Counted from the first letter of the stretch, positions 44,721 to 53,950 are shown. The stretch: 64,000 nt of DNA from Nocardia mangyaensis (GCF_001886715.1 NZ_CP018082.1:1798001-1862000), one strand, 5' to 3'. Notes: generated by a model from the sequence alone, not told the origin. Program-made: numbers and translations.

Positions 44721-47018
44721 CTATCGTCGTTGATTCGACGTCGTATTCGTCGTGGCCCAGGCCAAGAACTGCGTCGCAGTGAAGGTCGGCTTGCTGTACC
44801 TGGCGGCTGTTCGTCCCTTGGTCGACATGGTCCCGGCCTCGGCGGTGATCAATACATCGCAGCGCTTCTTGGTGACGGTCTCGACCGGCTCGAGACCGCA
44901 CCGCTCGGCCACTGCCTTCAGATCGCTTCGAGTGAGCTCCCGGCCGGAGTCGTCGACAGCTGTTCCGGTGAAACAGACTCTGGCGCCGGCTACCAGGACG
45001 GCGGCGATATCCGTTGCTCCGGAGGAGGTTTCGTGGTCGAGAAGGGTTCGTCCTAGACGGAGTTCGAGATCGCGCAGCATCGAACGCGTCTGGTCGTCCA
45101 CGTGGATCGTGTTGACCTTCGACAGGAGGTGTTCCGCCAGAACCGCATCGGTGCTGGGCGTTCCTGCGGCCTGGAAGCAGTCAGCTCGTCCGCCACGTGT
45201 CAGGACATAGCCGGTGCGGTCATCGGCCAGGGGGAATACGTCGACCGCCGCACCCATGAAAGGAAGCTTTCGCCAGGCGATCTCCCGCACCGCCCGGGCC
45301 CGATCCATTGCCCGAGGCGCGTTGATACGGGTCAGCTCCGCGGCCGACAACCCGCTGGTGTCGAGGTCGATGCCGAGCGGCATGGTGATCACGTAGCCAT
45401 GGCGTTTGAGCTCGTAGTCGAGATTGCGGAGCTGGTGGTCGATGTCGACGCCGACCGGGGTTCGTCCGGCAAGGTGCGGGGCCAGAGCTGCCCACGCTTC
45501 GGTGAGCAACGGCGCCAACTGCACGTCGCCAGCGGTGATGCCGTAGACCGTGCGGGCATCACCGAGGTCGCGGGTGGGGTTGACCAGCGTGGTGATCTCG
45601 ATGCCGTCGTCGGTGACCACGGCGATCTCGACCGGCCGCGGCCGCCACATGCGTCCTTCGTCGCCAACAGCGCAGATGCCGAGATAGGCGTTTCCGCGCG
45701 ACCGGACACGTGGCCGACCCGCGAGCAGGAACCGGTGGATACGCAGGTCGGTTTTGAGGTCGCGTGCTCGGACCTCCCGTTTCAGGACCAGCCCGTCCAT
45801 CGACGTGCAGCGGCTCAGCGCCACATAGAGCTGTCCGTCGGCAAACGTGCCGCCGCTGAGATCGACGACGAGGCGCTCGAGCGTTTGGCCCTGACTCTTG
45901 TGAATGGTGATGGCCCAAGCGAGTTGGAACGGCAGCTGGGTGTAGGTGCCGATCACTGCGTGTCGCAGTACCCCCGCTTCGACCGTCGGTCGGGTGATCT
46001 CCCAGGTGTGCGGAGTGATCCTGACCTCCCGGCCGCTGGGGAGTGCGACCGACAAGGTCGGTGTGCCCTGCTCGTTGTGGTGTCCGGTGATCCGTCCGAT
46101 CGTGCCGTTCACCCACCGGTCCGCGGGGTCATTGGTGACGAGCATGATCTGGGCACCGACCTTGTAGACCAGCTTCTCCGCGATCGGACGCTCGAAGCCA
46201 TCCACGTCGCCGGTGGTGATGGCCTGGTAGTGCAGTTCCTGTCCGGGTACGAGGCCGAGCATCTCGCGATTGCGCGCCTCGGCGATCCGGTTGGTGGTGG
46301 CCAGAGTCAGCCAGAACTCGTCGATCGGCGGCTGGAATGTGGGGTCGGTGCGTGAATTGAGTTCGGCGCGGGCAGTTTCCAGGAGGGCGCCGGATCGGAC
46401 GTCGTTGAGGATCTCGACCAGCCGGCTGTCTCCGATCTGTCGAAAGACAGTGGTCAGCTCGATCAGCGGGAAGTGGTCGCGGTCGTAGTGGTCGGCGGAG
46501 AAGAAGTACGGTGATTCGTACCGCTGTTCGAAGTACTCCTTCTCACCTTCGGTGACCACGGGCGGAAGTTGATACAGGTCGCCGACCAGTACCAATTGCA
46601 CTCCACCGAAGGGCATTCCGCGCTTGGGCCCGAATCGTTCGAGCGCGACGGCCAGACAGTCGAACAGGTCGGCCCGCACCATCGACGCTTCGTCGAGGAT
46701 GAGGGTGTCGAGCTGCCGCAGGGTCTTGGCGAATCGCGCCGGAAAGTACTCCTTCGATCGAACTGTCTCCACGTTGATCCCGGCCGGGAAGGAGAACAAC
46801 CGGTGGATGGTGTAGCCCTCGACGTTGAGCGCGGCGATGCCGGTCGGCGCCGCGACGACGACGTTTCGGTCCGTCGTCGCGAGGAAACGGCGAATGAGTG
46901 TGGACTTGCCAGTGCCTGCCCGGCCGGTGAGGAACAGATTGTCGCCCCGCTCCAGCCGCTCGAGCCCTTCCGCGAACTCCTCGGTCAGGGTGAAGTTGGG
47001 CGGCTCGGTGGTGGTCAT
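44721..47018 (-). CDS. Pif1-like helicase with DnaQ-like and BRCT domains
   Basis: The 765-aa protein starts at ATG 47018 (MTTTEPPNFTLTEEF). The SF1B helicase has TGRAGTGKSTLIRRFLA near residue 37, LDEASMVRADLFD near 110, GDLYQLPPV, and the late motif AITIHKSQGQTLERLVVDLS. Residues 430-570 (EIAVVTDDGIEITTLVNPTR, VYGITAGDVQLAPLLTEAW) follow the DnaQ/PolC exonuclease pattern. Only some catalytic acids are evident. The C-terminus (ARVCFTGTAVDDSGRELTRS) is a BRCT domain. The fusion suggests work on DNA ends or replication intermediates. It overlaps the upstream gene by 4 bp. Confidence 0.8.
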   Translation of the reverse strand: MTTTEPPNFTLTEEFAEGLERLERGDNLFLTGRAGTGKSTLIRRFLATTDRNVVVAAPTGIAALNVEGYTIHRLFSFPAGINVETVRSKEYFPARFAKTLRQLDTLILDEASMVRADLFDCLAVALERFGPKRGMPFGGVQLVLVGDLYQLPPVVTEGEKEYFEQRYESPYFFSADHYDRDHFPLIELTTVFRQIGDSRLVEILNDVRSGALLETARAELNSRTDPTFQPPIDEFWLTLATTNRIAEARNREMLGLVPGQELHYQAITTGDVDGFERPIAEKLVYKVGAQIMLVTNDPADRWVNGTIGRITGHHNEQGTPTLSVALPSGREVRITPHTWEITRPTVEAGVLRHAVIGTYTQLPFQLAWAITIHKSQGQTLERLVVDLSGGTFADGQLYVALSRCTSMDGLVLKREVRARDLKTDLRIHRFLLAGRPRVRSRGNAYLGICAVGDEGRMWRPRPVEIAVVTDDGIEITTLVNPTRDLGDARTVYGITAGDVQLAPLLTEAWAALAPHLAGRTPVGVDIDHQLRNLDYELKRHGYVITMPLGIDLDTSGLSAAELTRINAPRAMDRARAVREIAWRKLPFMGAAVDVFPLADDRTGYVLTRGGRADCFQAAGTPSTDAVLAEHLLSKVNTIHVDDQTRSMLRDLELRLGRTLLDHETSSGATDIAAVLVAGARVCFTGTAVDDSGRELTRSDLKAVAERCGLEPVETVTKKRCDVLITAEAGTMSTKGRTAARYSKPTFTATQFLAWATTNTTSNQRR

Positions 47019-47596
47019 GGCAGCGGCTCGGGCTTGACCTGGTCGGCGAATTCGGCGGGTAGCGCGGCGACGGTGGGGATGTTGAGTTCGGCCGGCATGA
47101 TCCAGGGCGATTCCTGCGTCTTCGGGGTGACCGTACGGCGGTGCCGTTGTTCGTCGGTGAACAGCCATGCCGCCCACACCTCGCCGACGTAGTTGGCGGC
47201 GGCCAGGGCCCGGGCCTGCGGTTCGTCGCGCTCCGGGGTCGCCAGTTCGGGCACCGGCAGGAAGCGGGGGACCACCAGCTTGGCGCGTTTGCGTCGCGCG
47301 TAGTCGACGATCGCCGCGCTGATGCGCTCCTGGTGGGCGGCTGTTCTTGCGATCAGATCGTCGAACAGGTCGATCCGCACGGCATGGGCGAACTCGAGCG
47401 GCGATTCGGTCCCGTCGGTGAGGACAACCGAGTGGTCGGCGGTGAGGGACCGAATCTTCTTCTCGTAGTCCGGATCGTCGTGCTGAAGGACGACGGCGTT
47501 CGTGTTACGGACGAAGGTGGTGTCGGTGCGGTGGGTCAACCACACAGCCGTGGCGTCGGCGGATGGTTGCCGGTCGATGATCGCGAACGCGAACAT
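47015..47596 (-). CDS. Hypothetical protein in operon with the Pif1-like helicase
   Basis: Start ATG 47596 has AGGAGAG just upstream, better than ATG 47626. The 193-aa product (MFAFAIIDRQPSADATAVWL) has an N-terminal alpha/beta stretch, a central helix rich in basic residues (SAAIVDYARRKRAKLVVPRF) and a Pro-rich C-terminus. No family was recognised. The 4-bp overlap with the helicase start implies a partner or accessory role. Confidence 0.6.
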   Translation of the reverse strand: MFAFAIIDRQPSADATAVWLTHRTDTTFVRNTNAVVLQHDDPDYEKKIRSLTADHSVVLTDGTESPLEFAHAVRIDLFDDLIARTAAHQERISAAIVDYARRKRAKLVVPRFLPVPELATPERDEPQARALAAANYVGEVWAAWLFTDEQRHRRTVTPKTQESPWIMPAELNIPTVAALPAEFADQVKPEPLP

Positions 47597-48028
47597 ATCT
47601 CTCCTGGTCTTCTGCTTCGTTGCCATCGTGCTCGACTGATCGTGTGACTCCGTCGCTGCCACTCTCTGACCATCAGGCGACCGGTTCTGGGCCCGTGTGA
47701 TGTCAGCGATGTGATGACGGGCACAGCATGATCTCGCACGGCGCCGGGTGCTCGTTACCGATCTACTCGGGTTGACCTCGCCGACGTGCGGGCGCCCGAG
47801 ACTTCGACGCGCCAACCGTTACCGACAGCGAAATAACCAGGGCTGCTGAGGTTGTCGTTGGCAGGAGACGCCGCTGTCGGCGCCGCCTCGGGGTCGTGCG
47901 TCGCGCCCGGCAACCCAGGGATGAACGTACACCATCAACGTATGCGTTGACAATGTTTTCATTGTCTTGTGCTGGCTCGGGGCAGTCTCGCCATCGCAAG
48001 AAACTTTGCATGTCTCTATGACGTGTAA
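47597..48028. other. 432-bp gene-free region with a regulatory palindrome
   Basis: No coding frame here looks real. It contains island element D and should hold the promoter of the 47596-44721 operon. On the minus strand TTGTCA (47953-47948) stands 18 bp before TACGTT, a plausible promoter for that operon. Confidence 0.5.
47947..47966 (+). promoter_or_regulatory. Island element D with perfect palindrome
   Basis: TTGACAATGTTTTCA continues into ATTGTC, so here the element is a perfect inverted repeat GACAATG-TTTT-CATTGTC (47949-47966). It overlaps the -35 predicted for the minus-strand operon. The symmetric form suggests binding by a dimeric regulator. Confidence 0.65.
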
Positions 48029-48250
48029 AAGAACCGGCAAAAAAGTTGCCTATCAACTCGGGTGTGGCAGGTTGGAGGTGGTGACCAGATCCGCATCGCG
48101 ACCGTCATGGAACGTTGCGATGTGTCGCGCCCCATGGCAACCAGCTGGCTGAGCGGGCTCGCCGCGGCCGGGATGCTGCGGGACGTGAAGACCGGCTGCG
48201 ACGGGGTCTTCATCAACTCGGAATTCCCGCAACTGCTGACAGCGCTGTGA
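48029..48250 (+). pseudogene. C-terminal remnant of a Fic-family protein
   Basis: The open frame after a TAA at 48026 reads QIRIATVMERCDVSRPMATS, then LSGLAAAGMLRDVKTG and VFINSEFPQLL. This is the winged-helix that ends many Fic AMP-transferase proteins. The catalytic HxFx(D/E)GNGR domain is absent upstream, where only 160 bp of unrelated sequence separates it from island element D. It is interpreted as a deletion remnant. Confidence 0.6.
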
Positions 48251-48301
48251 GATCCCGGCAGCAACTTCGATGCCTGGTCAGGGAGGAGGTGGGCGAGAAC
48301 T

Positions 48302-49147
48302 GTGAGTACAGATGAATACGGCACCCGCGATTCGGCGCTACGGGCACTCCGGGCCAAGATGTCGGAAATCGAGGCCAAGTCAGAGGGTCTCGAGGACGCG
48401 GCAGCCGCAGCGCGTCACCGAATCCGGGAAGCCGGCTCAGACCCCGACCCCGCAGCGCGGTGGACAGGAGCGAACTATCCGGGGATGCCAGAGGGAGACG
48501 ACTGGCTGGACGTCCTCCCGCCCCGATACCAGGATGGTGTCCGCGGGTTCGAATTGCGATTGGCACGCGAGCTGGCGGCGGTCGGTGTGCGGTGCTACAC
48601 CCTGCAGGACCTCAGGAAGTATCCGAGAACCGACCGGCAAGCGATTCCCGTGTTCGTGGACTGGCTGACGAATCTGGATGCGAAGATCCCTGGGCCGGAA
48701 ACCCTCCATCGTGACGGCATCCGTACCCTCCTCCTGCGGAATCTGACAGATTCCGCAGTCCAGGGCGACTCCTCGGCCATTGCAGCGGTCATCGCGCAAC
48801 TACGAAGGCAACCACCCCTGAACGGCGGTACGCAGTGGACTGCTGGAATCGCCTTGGTCCAGATCGCACGCCCCGATGACTACTCGGAGATACTCGAGCT
48901 GTTCGGCCAGCTCACCGCGGACGAAGCACGGGCCGCACTGCTGTCCTATCTCGGCAGGTCCAAGTCGCGTGAGGCGATCCAGATCGCCATCGATGAACTT
49001 GCCAATCCCGGTACGCGGCAGTGGGCCATCCAAGCGCTGATTCTCGCCGAAGCTGATGGCACACGTCCCCTCATCGCCCGGTACGCCAACGATGAGAACG
49101 AGCAAGTTCGCCGGTGGGTCAAGACCGCCATGAAGCAACTGGAGTGA
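48302..49147 (+). CDS. HEAT-like repeat protein with coiled-coil N-terminus
   Basis: The 281-aa protein starts at GTG 48302. Residues 8-45 are a charged coiled coil (LRALRAKMSEIEAKSEGLED). Residues 120-280 are short alpha-hairpin repeats (ALLSYLGRSKSREAIQIAID, RQWAIQALILAEADGTRP, ENEQVRRWVKTAMKQL), of the HEAT/PBS-lyase type used for protein binding. No catalytic motif is seen. Its function in the island is unknown. It is the only complete plus-strand gene between the Fic remnant and HipA. Confidence 0.65.
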   Translation: MSTDEYGTRDSALRALRAKMSEIEAKSEGLEDAAAAARHRIREAGSDPDPAARWTGANYPGMPEGDDWLDVLPPRYQDGVRGFELRLARELAAVGVRCYTLQDLRKYPRTDRQAIPVFVDWLTNLDAKIPGPETLHRDGIRTLLLRNLTDSAVQGDSSAIAAVIAQLRRQPPLNGGTQWTAGIALVQIARPDDYSEILELFGQLTADEARAALLSYLGRSKSREAIQIAIDELANPGTRQWAIQALILAEADGTRPLIARYANDENEQVRRWVKTAMKQLE

Positions 49148-49292
49148 CACGGTGATGCTCGGAGAAGTAGGTGCTTCAGTCATCGACAGTAATCACGTCG
49201 CACGTATTCTCCAGCGCAAACGACTGGACATCGTCGAGTGAGACCTCGTCCGATTCCGCTGACACGGATGCATAGAGCCAGGTCCGACGCGG

Positions 49293-50576
49293 CTATCCCG
49301 GACTTCCGGGACCGCCTTTGACGATCGCAAGTGCCACCTCGTCACGTAGCTGCTCGAACGCTGATTCGAAAACGGCGATCTGTGAACCGGAAATGCCATT
49401 GGCGGTAGCGATACTTCGCCAATCGCGCGTCGCGGTGAACACCTCAGCAAGAATCGCCGCCGCCTGGTCTGGCGCCAGGCCGAATTCAGCGGCGCTCGTC
49501 ATCAGCGCATCGATTTCGTCGTCCGCCGCGCGCGCACCCGAGATTCCGGTTACGCGTTGACTGTGCGGGTCGGGGTCCGGGTTCACGTCGAACAGCGGCG
49601 CCAGCGTCCAGCCGTTGCGGAAGTGGAGAAACCCGTGATTTCGAAGGTGATCATCGGTGTTGTGGATGGCGACGGAGAACGCCATTCTGCGCCACAGTGC
49701 TACCAGGTCATCCTTCGGCTGCTGACCGGTGACGGATAGTGCGGCAGCGAGATCCAAGTAGTCGGCAGTGTCGCCGTCGGTGTGCTCGGTGAGCGTCATC
49801 GCGCTGATGTATCCGACTCGTTGTCCGGTGGAGGGGTGGCGATCGAATCGATCGAGCAGCAGTACCGTGCGTCCGTCGATCCGTGCAATGCGATGCGGAG
49901 GAACCTCGATTCCCGCTCGTTCGGCCAGGTCGAGCGCGGTGCATTCCCACGCCATGACATCGACAGTGTCGTCGCGATGCGGAAACTTGGCGATGAGCAG
50001 TCGGTTTCCGTCACGGACCGACGCTTTCGGACGCGCTCCACCGAGTGTGCCAGTCCCCGCGGCCAGCAGCTCTTTGATAGCGGCGAGGTCGGATGACCGC
50101 GGCTGTGGTCCGAAAGTTACGCGGTCGGCGGCGCGCAGCAGCCGGGGGAGGTCGACCAAGGGGGGAATCGAGGCATCGGAATGGAGGAACGCGTCTCCCT
50201 CGACCTCGCGGAAGCGCAACGCGCCCTGACGAGTCGCGTCCGCGACACCTACGAGCAGGTCGATGTCTGTCACGGTGGCAGGTCGGCGTCCCTGTTCACG
50301 AGCTTCTGCAGCCAGCCGCTTGGTGACGAGGTTCTTTCCCCACCGATCAGGCGCGCAGTCCGAGAATGCTCCGGGCAAACCTCGAACGCTGAAACTGCCA
50401 GCAGTGAGCGGTATGCCGGGATCGATGGGATAGGCGCGCCGGTCCGATAGATAGTCCGGAAAATACTGGATGGTCGTGCTGATCGTTCCGCCACGGCGGT
50501 TGAAGTGCGCGATGGCGGCATCTACCGTGTCGCCGCCCAGGTCGATCGCGACGACGAGCTTGTCCGGTGTCGTCAC
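49293..50576 (-). CDS. hipA: HipA-like serine/threonine kinase toxin
   Basis: The 427-aa protein has an N-subdomain with ITHP-type geometry replaced by GSFSVRGLPGAFSDCAPDRW, substrate-side ILRKSP-like features less clear, and the kinase core with AKFPHRDDTVDVMAWE and HNTDDHLRNHGF near residue 307 (catalytic loop). The metal-binding position follows in LAPLFDVNPDPD. HipA kinases phosphorylate glutamyl-tRNA synthetase or other targets and cause dormancy. Start GTG 50576 overlaps hipB by 4 bp. Confidence 0.85.
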   Translation of the reverse strand: MTTPDKLVVAIDLGGDTVDAAIAHFNRRGGTISTTIQYFPDYLSDRRAYPIDPGIPLTAGSFSVRGLPGAFSDCAPDRWGKNLVTKRLAAEAREQGRRPATVTDIDLLVGVADATRQGALRFREVEGDAFLHSDASIPPLVDLPRLLRAADRVTFGPQPRSSDLAAIKELLAAGTGTLGGARPKASVRDGNRLLIAKFPHRDDTVDVMAWECTALDLAERAGIEVPPHRIARIDGRTVLLLDRFDRHPSTGQRVGYISAMTLTEHTDGDTADYLDLAAALSVTGQQPKDDLVALWRRMAFSVAIHNTDDHLRNHGFLHFRNGWTLAPLFDVNPDPDPHSQRVTGISGARAADDEIDALMTSAAEFGLAPDQAAAILAEVFTATRDWRSIATANGISGSQIAVFESAFEQLRDEVALAIVKGGPGSPG

Positions 50577-50872
50577 GGCCGCACCCGCTTCGGCAGGATC
50601 TGGTCGGCCCGAGCTCGTCCGAGATCGGACTCATAAGGGTCGATAGCGTTGACGGCGTCGCGCAGAATGCCAAGTGCGTGCAACACCGACAGGTAGGTCT
50701 CCATCGTCACGCCGAGCCCGCCGTTCTCGACGCTGCGCAAGGTCGTGCGTGTGATGTTCGCTCTCTGAGCTACCTGCTCGGCTGTCAAACCTTGGAGCTT
50801 CCGCCAGTTCGCCAGGTACTCCCCGAGCTGCTTTGCGCTCCGCATGACGACGGGAGACGTGGGCCGCTTCAT
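50573..50872 (-). CDS. hipB: HipB-like XRE antitoxin
   Basis: The product has about 99 aa from ATG 50872 (MKRPTSPVVMRSAKQLGEYL); ATG 50890 in the same frame is an alternative. The helix-turn-helix reads LTAEQVAQRANITRTTLRSV, then METYLSVLHALGIL. It would neutralise HipA and repress the operon. The nearly palindromic TAGTACAGTACG (50877-50888) overlaps the start region and is a candidate operator. Confidence 0.8.
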   Translation of the reverse strand: MKRPTSPVVMRSAKQLGEYLANWRKLQGLTAEQVAQRANITRTTLRSVENGGLGVTMETYLSVLHALGILRDAVNAIDPYESDLGRARADQILPKRVRP

Positions 50873-51129
50873 GGCTAGTACAGTACGCATTAGCTCGTTT
50901 AAAGGCCAGTATGGTAACCACAACTCCTGATGATCGTCCCAAGGGTTCGGTTGAGGTCTATGCACGCTGGTGAAGTCGACGGAAGCATTGATGATGTAGA
51001 CATACTCGGCGCGGGTGGATTCAGCCAGATCTCGACCGCTTCGGGCAACGGTTCCAGTGCCGCCCGGACCTGCGGGCGCACCCTGATCCTGCAGGTCACA
51101 CCCTCACATCACCACCTTGACGGGACCCG

Positions 51130-52029
51130 TCACCCCCCACAAGGAGTCTCATCTGGTGGGTCGTGGAAACCAGCGACGTTGCAATGCCAGCGTTCGTACG
51201 TGAGTGAACCGGCAAGTGCCACGTACAGCCGCTCCAGGATCTCCGCTGGCTGCGTCGTCACCGCTCGGATATCCCGATACAGTGCGCGGAAGCGCTCGCC
51301 ATGCGCGTCGTAGAGCGCCGGGTCAGAAGCGCCCGCGTACCACTCGTTGATCCGCGGCGCGAGCAGACGACCACTGTTGAATGCCACGCGGCTACTCTCG
51401 GGGAGCTCGTTGAACTCCATCTTGTCGGGCGGGACTGGTTGGATCGTCCCCGCAGCGTCGGGGCTCGGGCTTTCGGTGCCGAGCTTGTCGAGGAGTGGGA
51501 TCAGATCCTGCAGCTCGACGTTCGCGGCACCGGGCACGCCTGGGAACAGTTCGTCCAGCACGTCGACATCGAGCTTGCTCACCATGTCGGTCCACAGCTT
51601 GTCTGTACCGAAATGGCGAATCTTCAATGGGCGCAGTGGATGTGCGTGATGCGTCTGCTGTAGGTCAACGAAGACTGCCGAAGCTTTCGGTCCGACTGGG
51701 GCATTGGTCACGATCCGCCAGGTACTGAACGTGGCCCACACTCCGTAGGCGCGGTCGAAGTCCGGTCGGACCTTCTTCGCCAGCTCTTCCTCAGCATTCC
51801 GCCCTGGTCGCTGCCCGTAGCAGGCATAGGCGATGCTGCCGGCCTCCGCGATCCCGTCGCAGCCGCCGTCGCCGAACGTTCCGGTCGGGAAGGGGTTGAG
51901 GAAGTCATCGTGGAAATGGCCGAGGACCTTGGCGATGTACTCCTCGTAGGCGGCACCGGACCGGAAGCATTCTTCACGATGACGGAAGCGGTACCAGTCG
52001 CGCCAGTTCGCAGACGCCAGATCCATCAT
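51130..52029 (-). CDS. ABC-3C-like protein with restriction-nuclease-like N-domain
   Basis: The 299-aa protein starts at ATG 52029 (MMDLASANWRDWYRFRHREE), preceded by GAGGGCGGGG; the frame upstream to 52455 is not coding-like. The block AAYEEYIAKVLGHF, PTGTFGDGGCDGI, AYACYGQRP resembles the N-terminal domain of ABC-three-component-system proteins and, more loosely, Mrr-type nucleases. The remainder is helical. No ABC or partner gene is adjacent, so it may be an orphan. Confidence 0.55.
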   Translation of the reverse strand: MMDLASANWRDWYRFRHREECFRSGAAYEEYIAKVLGHFHDDFLNPFPTGTFGDGGCDGIAEAGSIAYACYGQRPGRNAEEELAKKVRPDFDRAYGVWATFSTWRIVTNAPVGPKASAVFVDLQQTHHAHPLRPLKIRHFGTDKLWTDMVSKLDVDVLDELFPGVPGAANVELQDLIPLLDKLGTESPSPDAAGTIQPVPPDKMEFNELPESSRVAFNSGRLLAPRINEWYAGASDPALYDAHGERFRALYRDIRAVTTQPAEILERLYVALAGSLTYERWHCNVAGFHDPPDETPCGG

Positions 52030-52150
52030 GGCCCCGCCCTCGCCCTCGCCCCGTCGGCCGGGCCCCGATCGCACCGCACCTCGTGACGGCGACTCTACCG
52101 GCGGGAAGATGCGCAGGTCGCGGTCCTTCGAATGCAGATCCAGCGATTTC

Positions 52151-52182
52151 TCCTGGCGGGGACTGGGCATCCTCATGCCGGT
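52151..52182 (-). repeat. Direct repeat 1 (copy of the 5' end of the 55570 gene)
   Basis: These 32 bp match 55545-55576 at 31 positions. In both, the minus strand encodes TGMRMP-x-PRQ. In the second copy this is the junction of a macrodomain gene and its downstream partner, so this copy is a stray fragment of that locus. Confidence 0.75.
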
Positions 52183-52323
52183 CGAGCAGCTCTCCGTGCA
52201 GCATCCGGCAGGCACGGGCGGCGGGTTCAGGGTCGCGGGAACTTGTCCCCTAGCATCAATCTTTGAAATCTGGCAGACTTGGAGAACTGGGAGCACTAGA
52301 GTGTTGCGTGGAGGTAGTGTGGA

Positions 52324-52728
52324 ATGAATTACGAAATCAGCGTCGACCGCGACGTGTATGAGGCACTTGTTCGGTCTCGCCGCGGGTTCGAGCAGCCTAA
52401 CGAGGTGTTGCGGCGACTCCTGCTCGGCAAGGAGGGGACGGGGACCTCGGGCCAACCGAATGAAAAACCCCGCATCGGTCGGCTGTCAGCGCTTGTCGAT
52501 GCAGGCTTGATCGAAGTGGGCGATGAGTTGCGGCATGAACGAGTTCGCAAGGGGCAGGTACTCGTCGCTGAGGTGGCCGAAGGTGGTTCGATCCGAACCG
52601 CGAATGGCCTCTACAGCGCCCCCTCGCCCGCGCTCAAGGACCTGATCGGCACTGACATCGACGGTTGGCACAACTGGATACACGTTCGCTCAGGCAAGAG
52701 CCTGCGTGAACTTCGTTCCGCCCTGTAG
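52324..52728 (+). CDS. RAMA-domain protein with ribbon-helix-helix-like N-terminus
   Basis: The 134-aa protein starts at ATG 52324, with GGAGG eight bases upstream. MNYEISVDRDVYEALVRSRR resembles a small RHH-type DNA-binding arm. Residues 55-134 (LVDAGLIEVGDELRHERV, GLYSAPSPALKDLIGTDIDG, WHNWIHVRSGKSLRELR) fit the RAMA domain found in restriction and methylase proteins. It probably binds DNA, perhaps modified. The IS630 element follows 80 bp downstream. Confidence 0.65.
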   Translation: MNYEISVDRDVYEALVRSRRGFEQPNEVLRRLLLGKEGTGTSGQPNEKPRIGRLSALVDAGLIEVGDELRHERVRKGQVLVAEVAEGGSIRTANGLYSAPSPALKDLIGTDIDGWHNWIHVRSGKSLRELRSAL

Positions 52729-52808
52729 GCGGCCAGGGGCTTCAACAAGAGAACCGACCGCCCCTCCCTGGTGCGGGAGTGGACGATCGGCCATGTAGTT
52801 CGATACTA

Positions 52809-53950
52809 GTGTTCCGCGCCTGAAATCCTTTGTCTAATTGTAGGATTCGGTGGTGGCTAGGACGGGGCGGCCGAGATCGGGTCCGGATTTGGTAGTGACC
52901 GACGCTCAGCGTCGGGAGTTGGTGCGTGGTGCGCGAGCGGCGACGTCGACGCAGGCGTATGCGTTGCGGTGCCGGATCGTGCTGGCCTGCGCCGAGCCGG
53001 GCGCGTTCAACACCCACGTTGCCGCTGAGGTGGGTGTGTCGGCGATGACGGTGCGCAAGTGGCGGAACCGGTTCATCGAGTACGGATTGGCCGGTCTGGC
53101 CGATGAACCGCGGCCGGGCCGGCCGCCGTCCATCCTGCTCGATCAGGTGCAGCAGGTGGTCGAGATGACCCTCGAGCAGGTCCCGGCCGATGCCACGCAC
53201 TGGTCGCGGTCGGCGATGGCCGGGCGGTCCGGGCTGTCGAAATCGACGGTCGGGCGGATCTGGCGGCGGTTCGACTTGAAACCCCACCTGGCCGATGGAT
53301 TCAAGATCTCCACCGACCCGTTGTTCGTGGAGAAGGTCGTCGATGTCGTTGGCTTGTACCACAATCCGCCCGAACGAGCCGTGGTTCTCTGTGTCGACGA
53401 GAAGTCTCAGATGCAGGCTCTGGACCGGTCCCAGCCGGTCTTGCCGATGATGCCCGGCATGCCCGAGCGCCGCACCCACGACTACGCCCGTCACGGCACC
53501 ACCAGCCTGTTCGCCGCATTCAACATCGCCGACGGCACAGTGATCGGCGAACTGCACCGCCGCCACCGCGCCACCGAGTTCCGCAAGTTCCTGACCAGCA
53601 TCGACAAGACCGTGCCCGCCGAGTTGGACGTGCACGTGGTCTGCGACAACTACGCCACCCACAAGACCCCGATGGTCCAGCAATGGCTCGCCGCCCACCC
53701 ACGATTCCACGTGCACTTCACCCCGACCGGCTCCTCCTGGCTCAACCAGGTCGAACGCTGGTTCGGGCTCCTCACCCAGCAACTACTACGCCGCAGCGTC
53801 CACAAAAGCGTCGCTGCACTCGAGAAAGACGTCCGAGACTGGGTCGACCAGTGGAACACCAACCCACGCCCATTCGTCTGGCGCAAGACCGCCGACGAGA
53901 TACTCGACTCCCTCGCACGATATCTGCAACGGATTTCAGGCGCGGAACAC
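52809..53950 (+). mobile_element. IS630-family insertion sequence, complete
   Basis: There are 20-bp perfect inverted repeats at 52809-52828 and 53931-53950 (GTGTTCCGCGCCTGAAATCC and its complement). The flanks are TA at 52807-52808 and 53951-53952, the TA target duplication of the IS630/Tc1 group. The intact ends and intact transposase suggest recent insertion. Confidence 0.95.

Noticed and set aside
50899..51099. 66-aa minus-strand frame (MTCRIRVRPQVRAALEPLPE)
   Set aside because: The start resembles RelE/ParE toxins but the rest does not; perhaps a remnant, not supportable as a gene.
52030..52455. N-terminal extension of the ABC-3C-like gene
   Set aside because: Composition is random-like and it includes the stray direct repeat. 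The start at 52029 has a ribosome site and family-like sequence.
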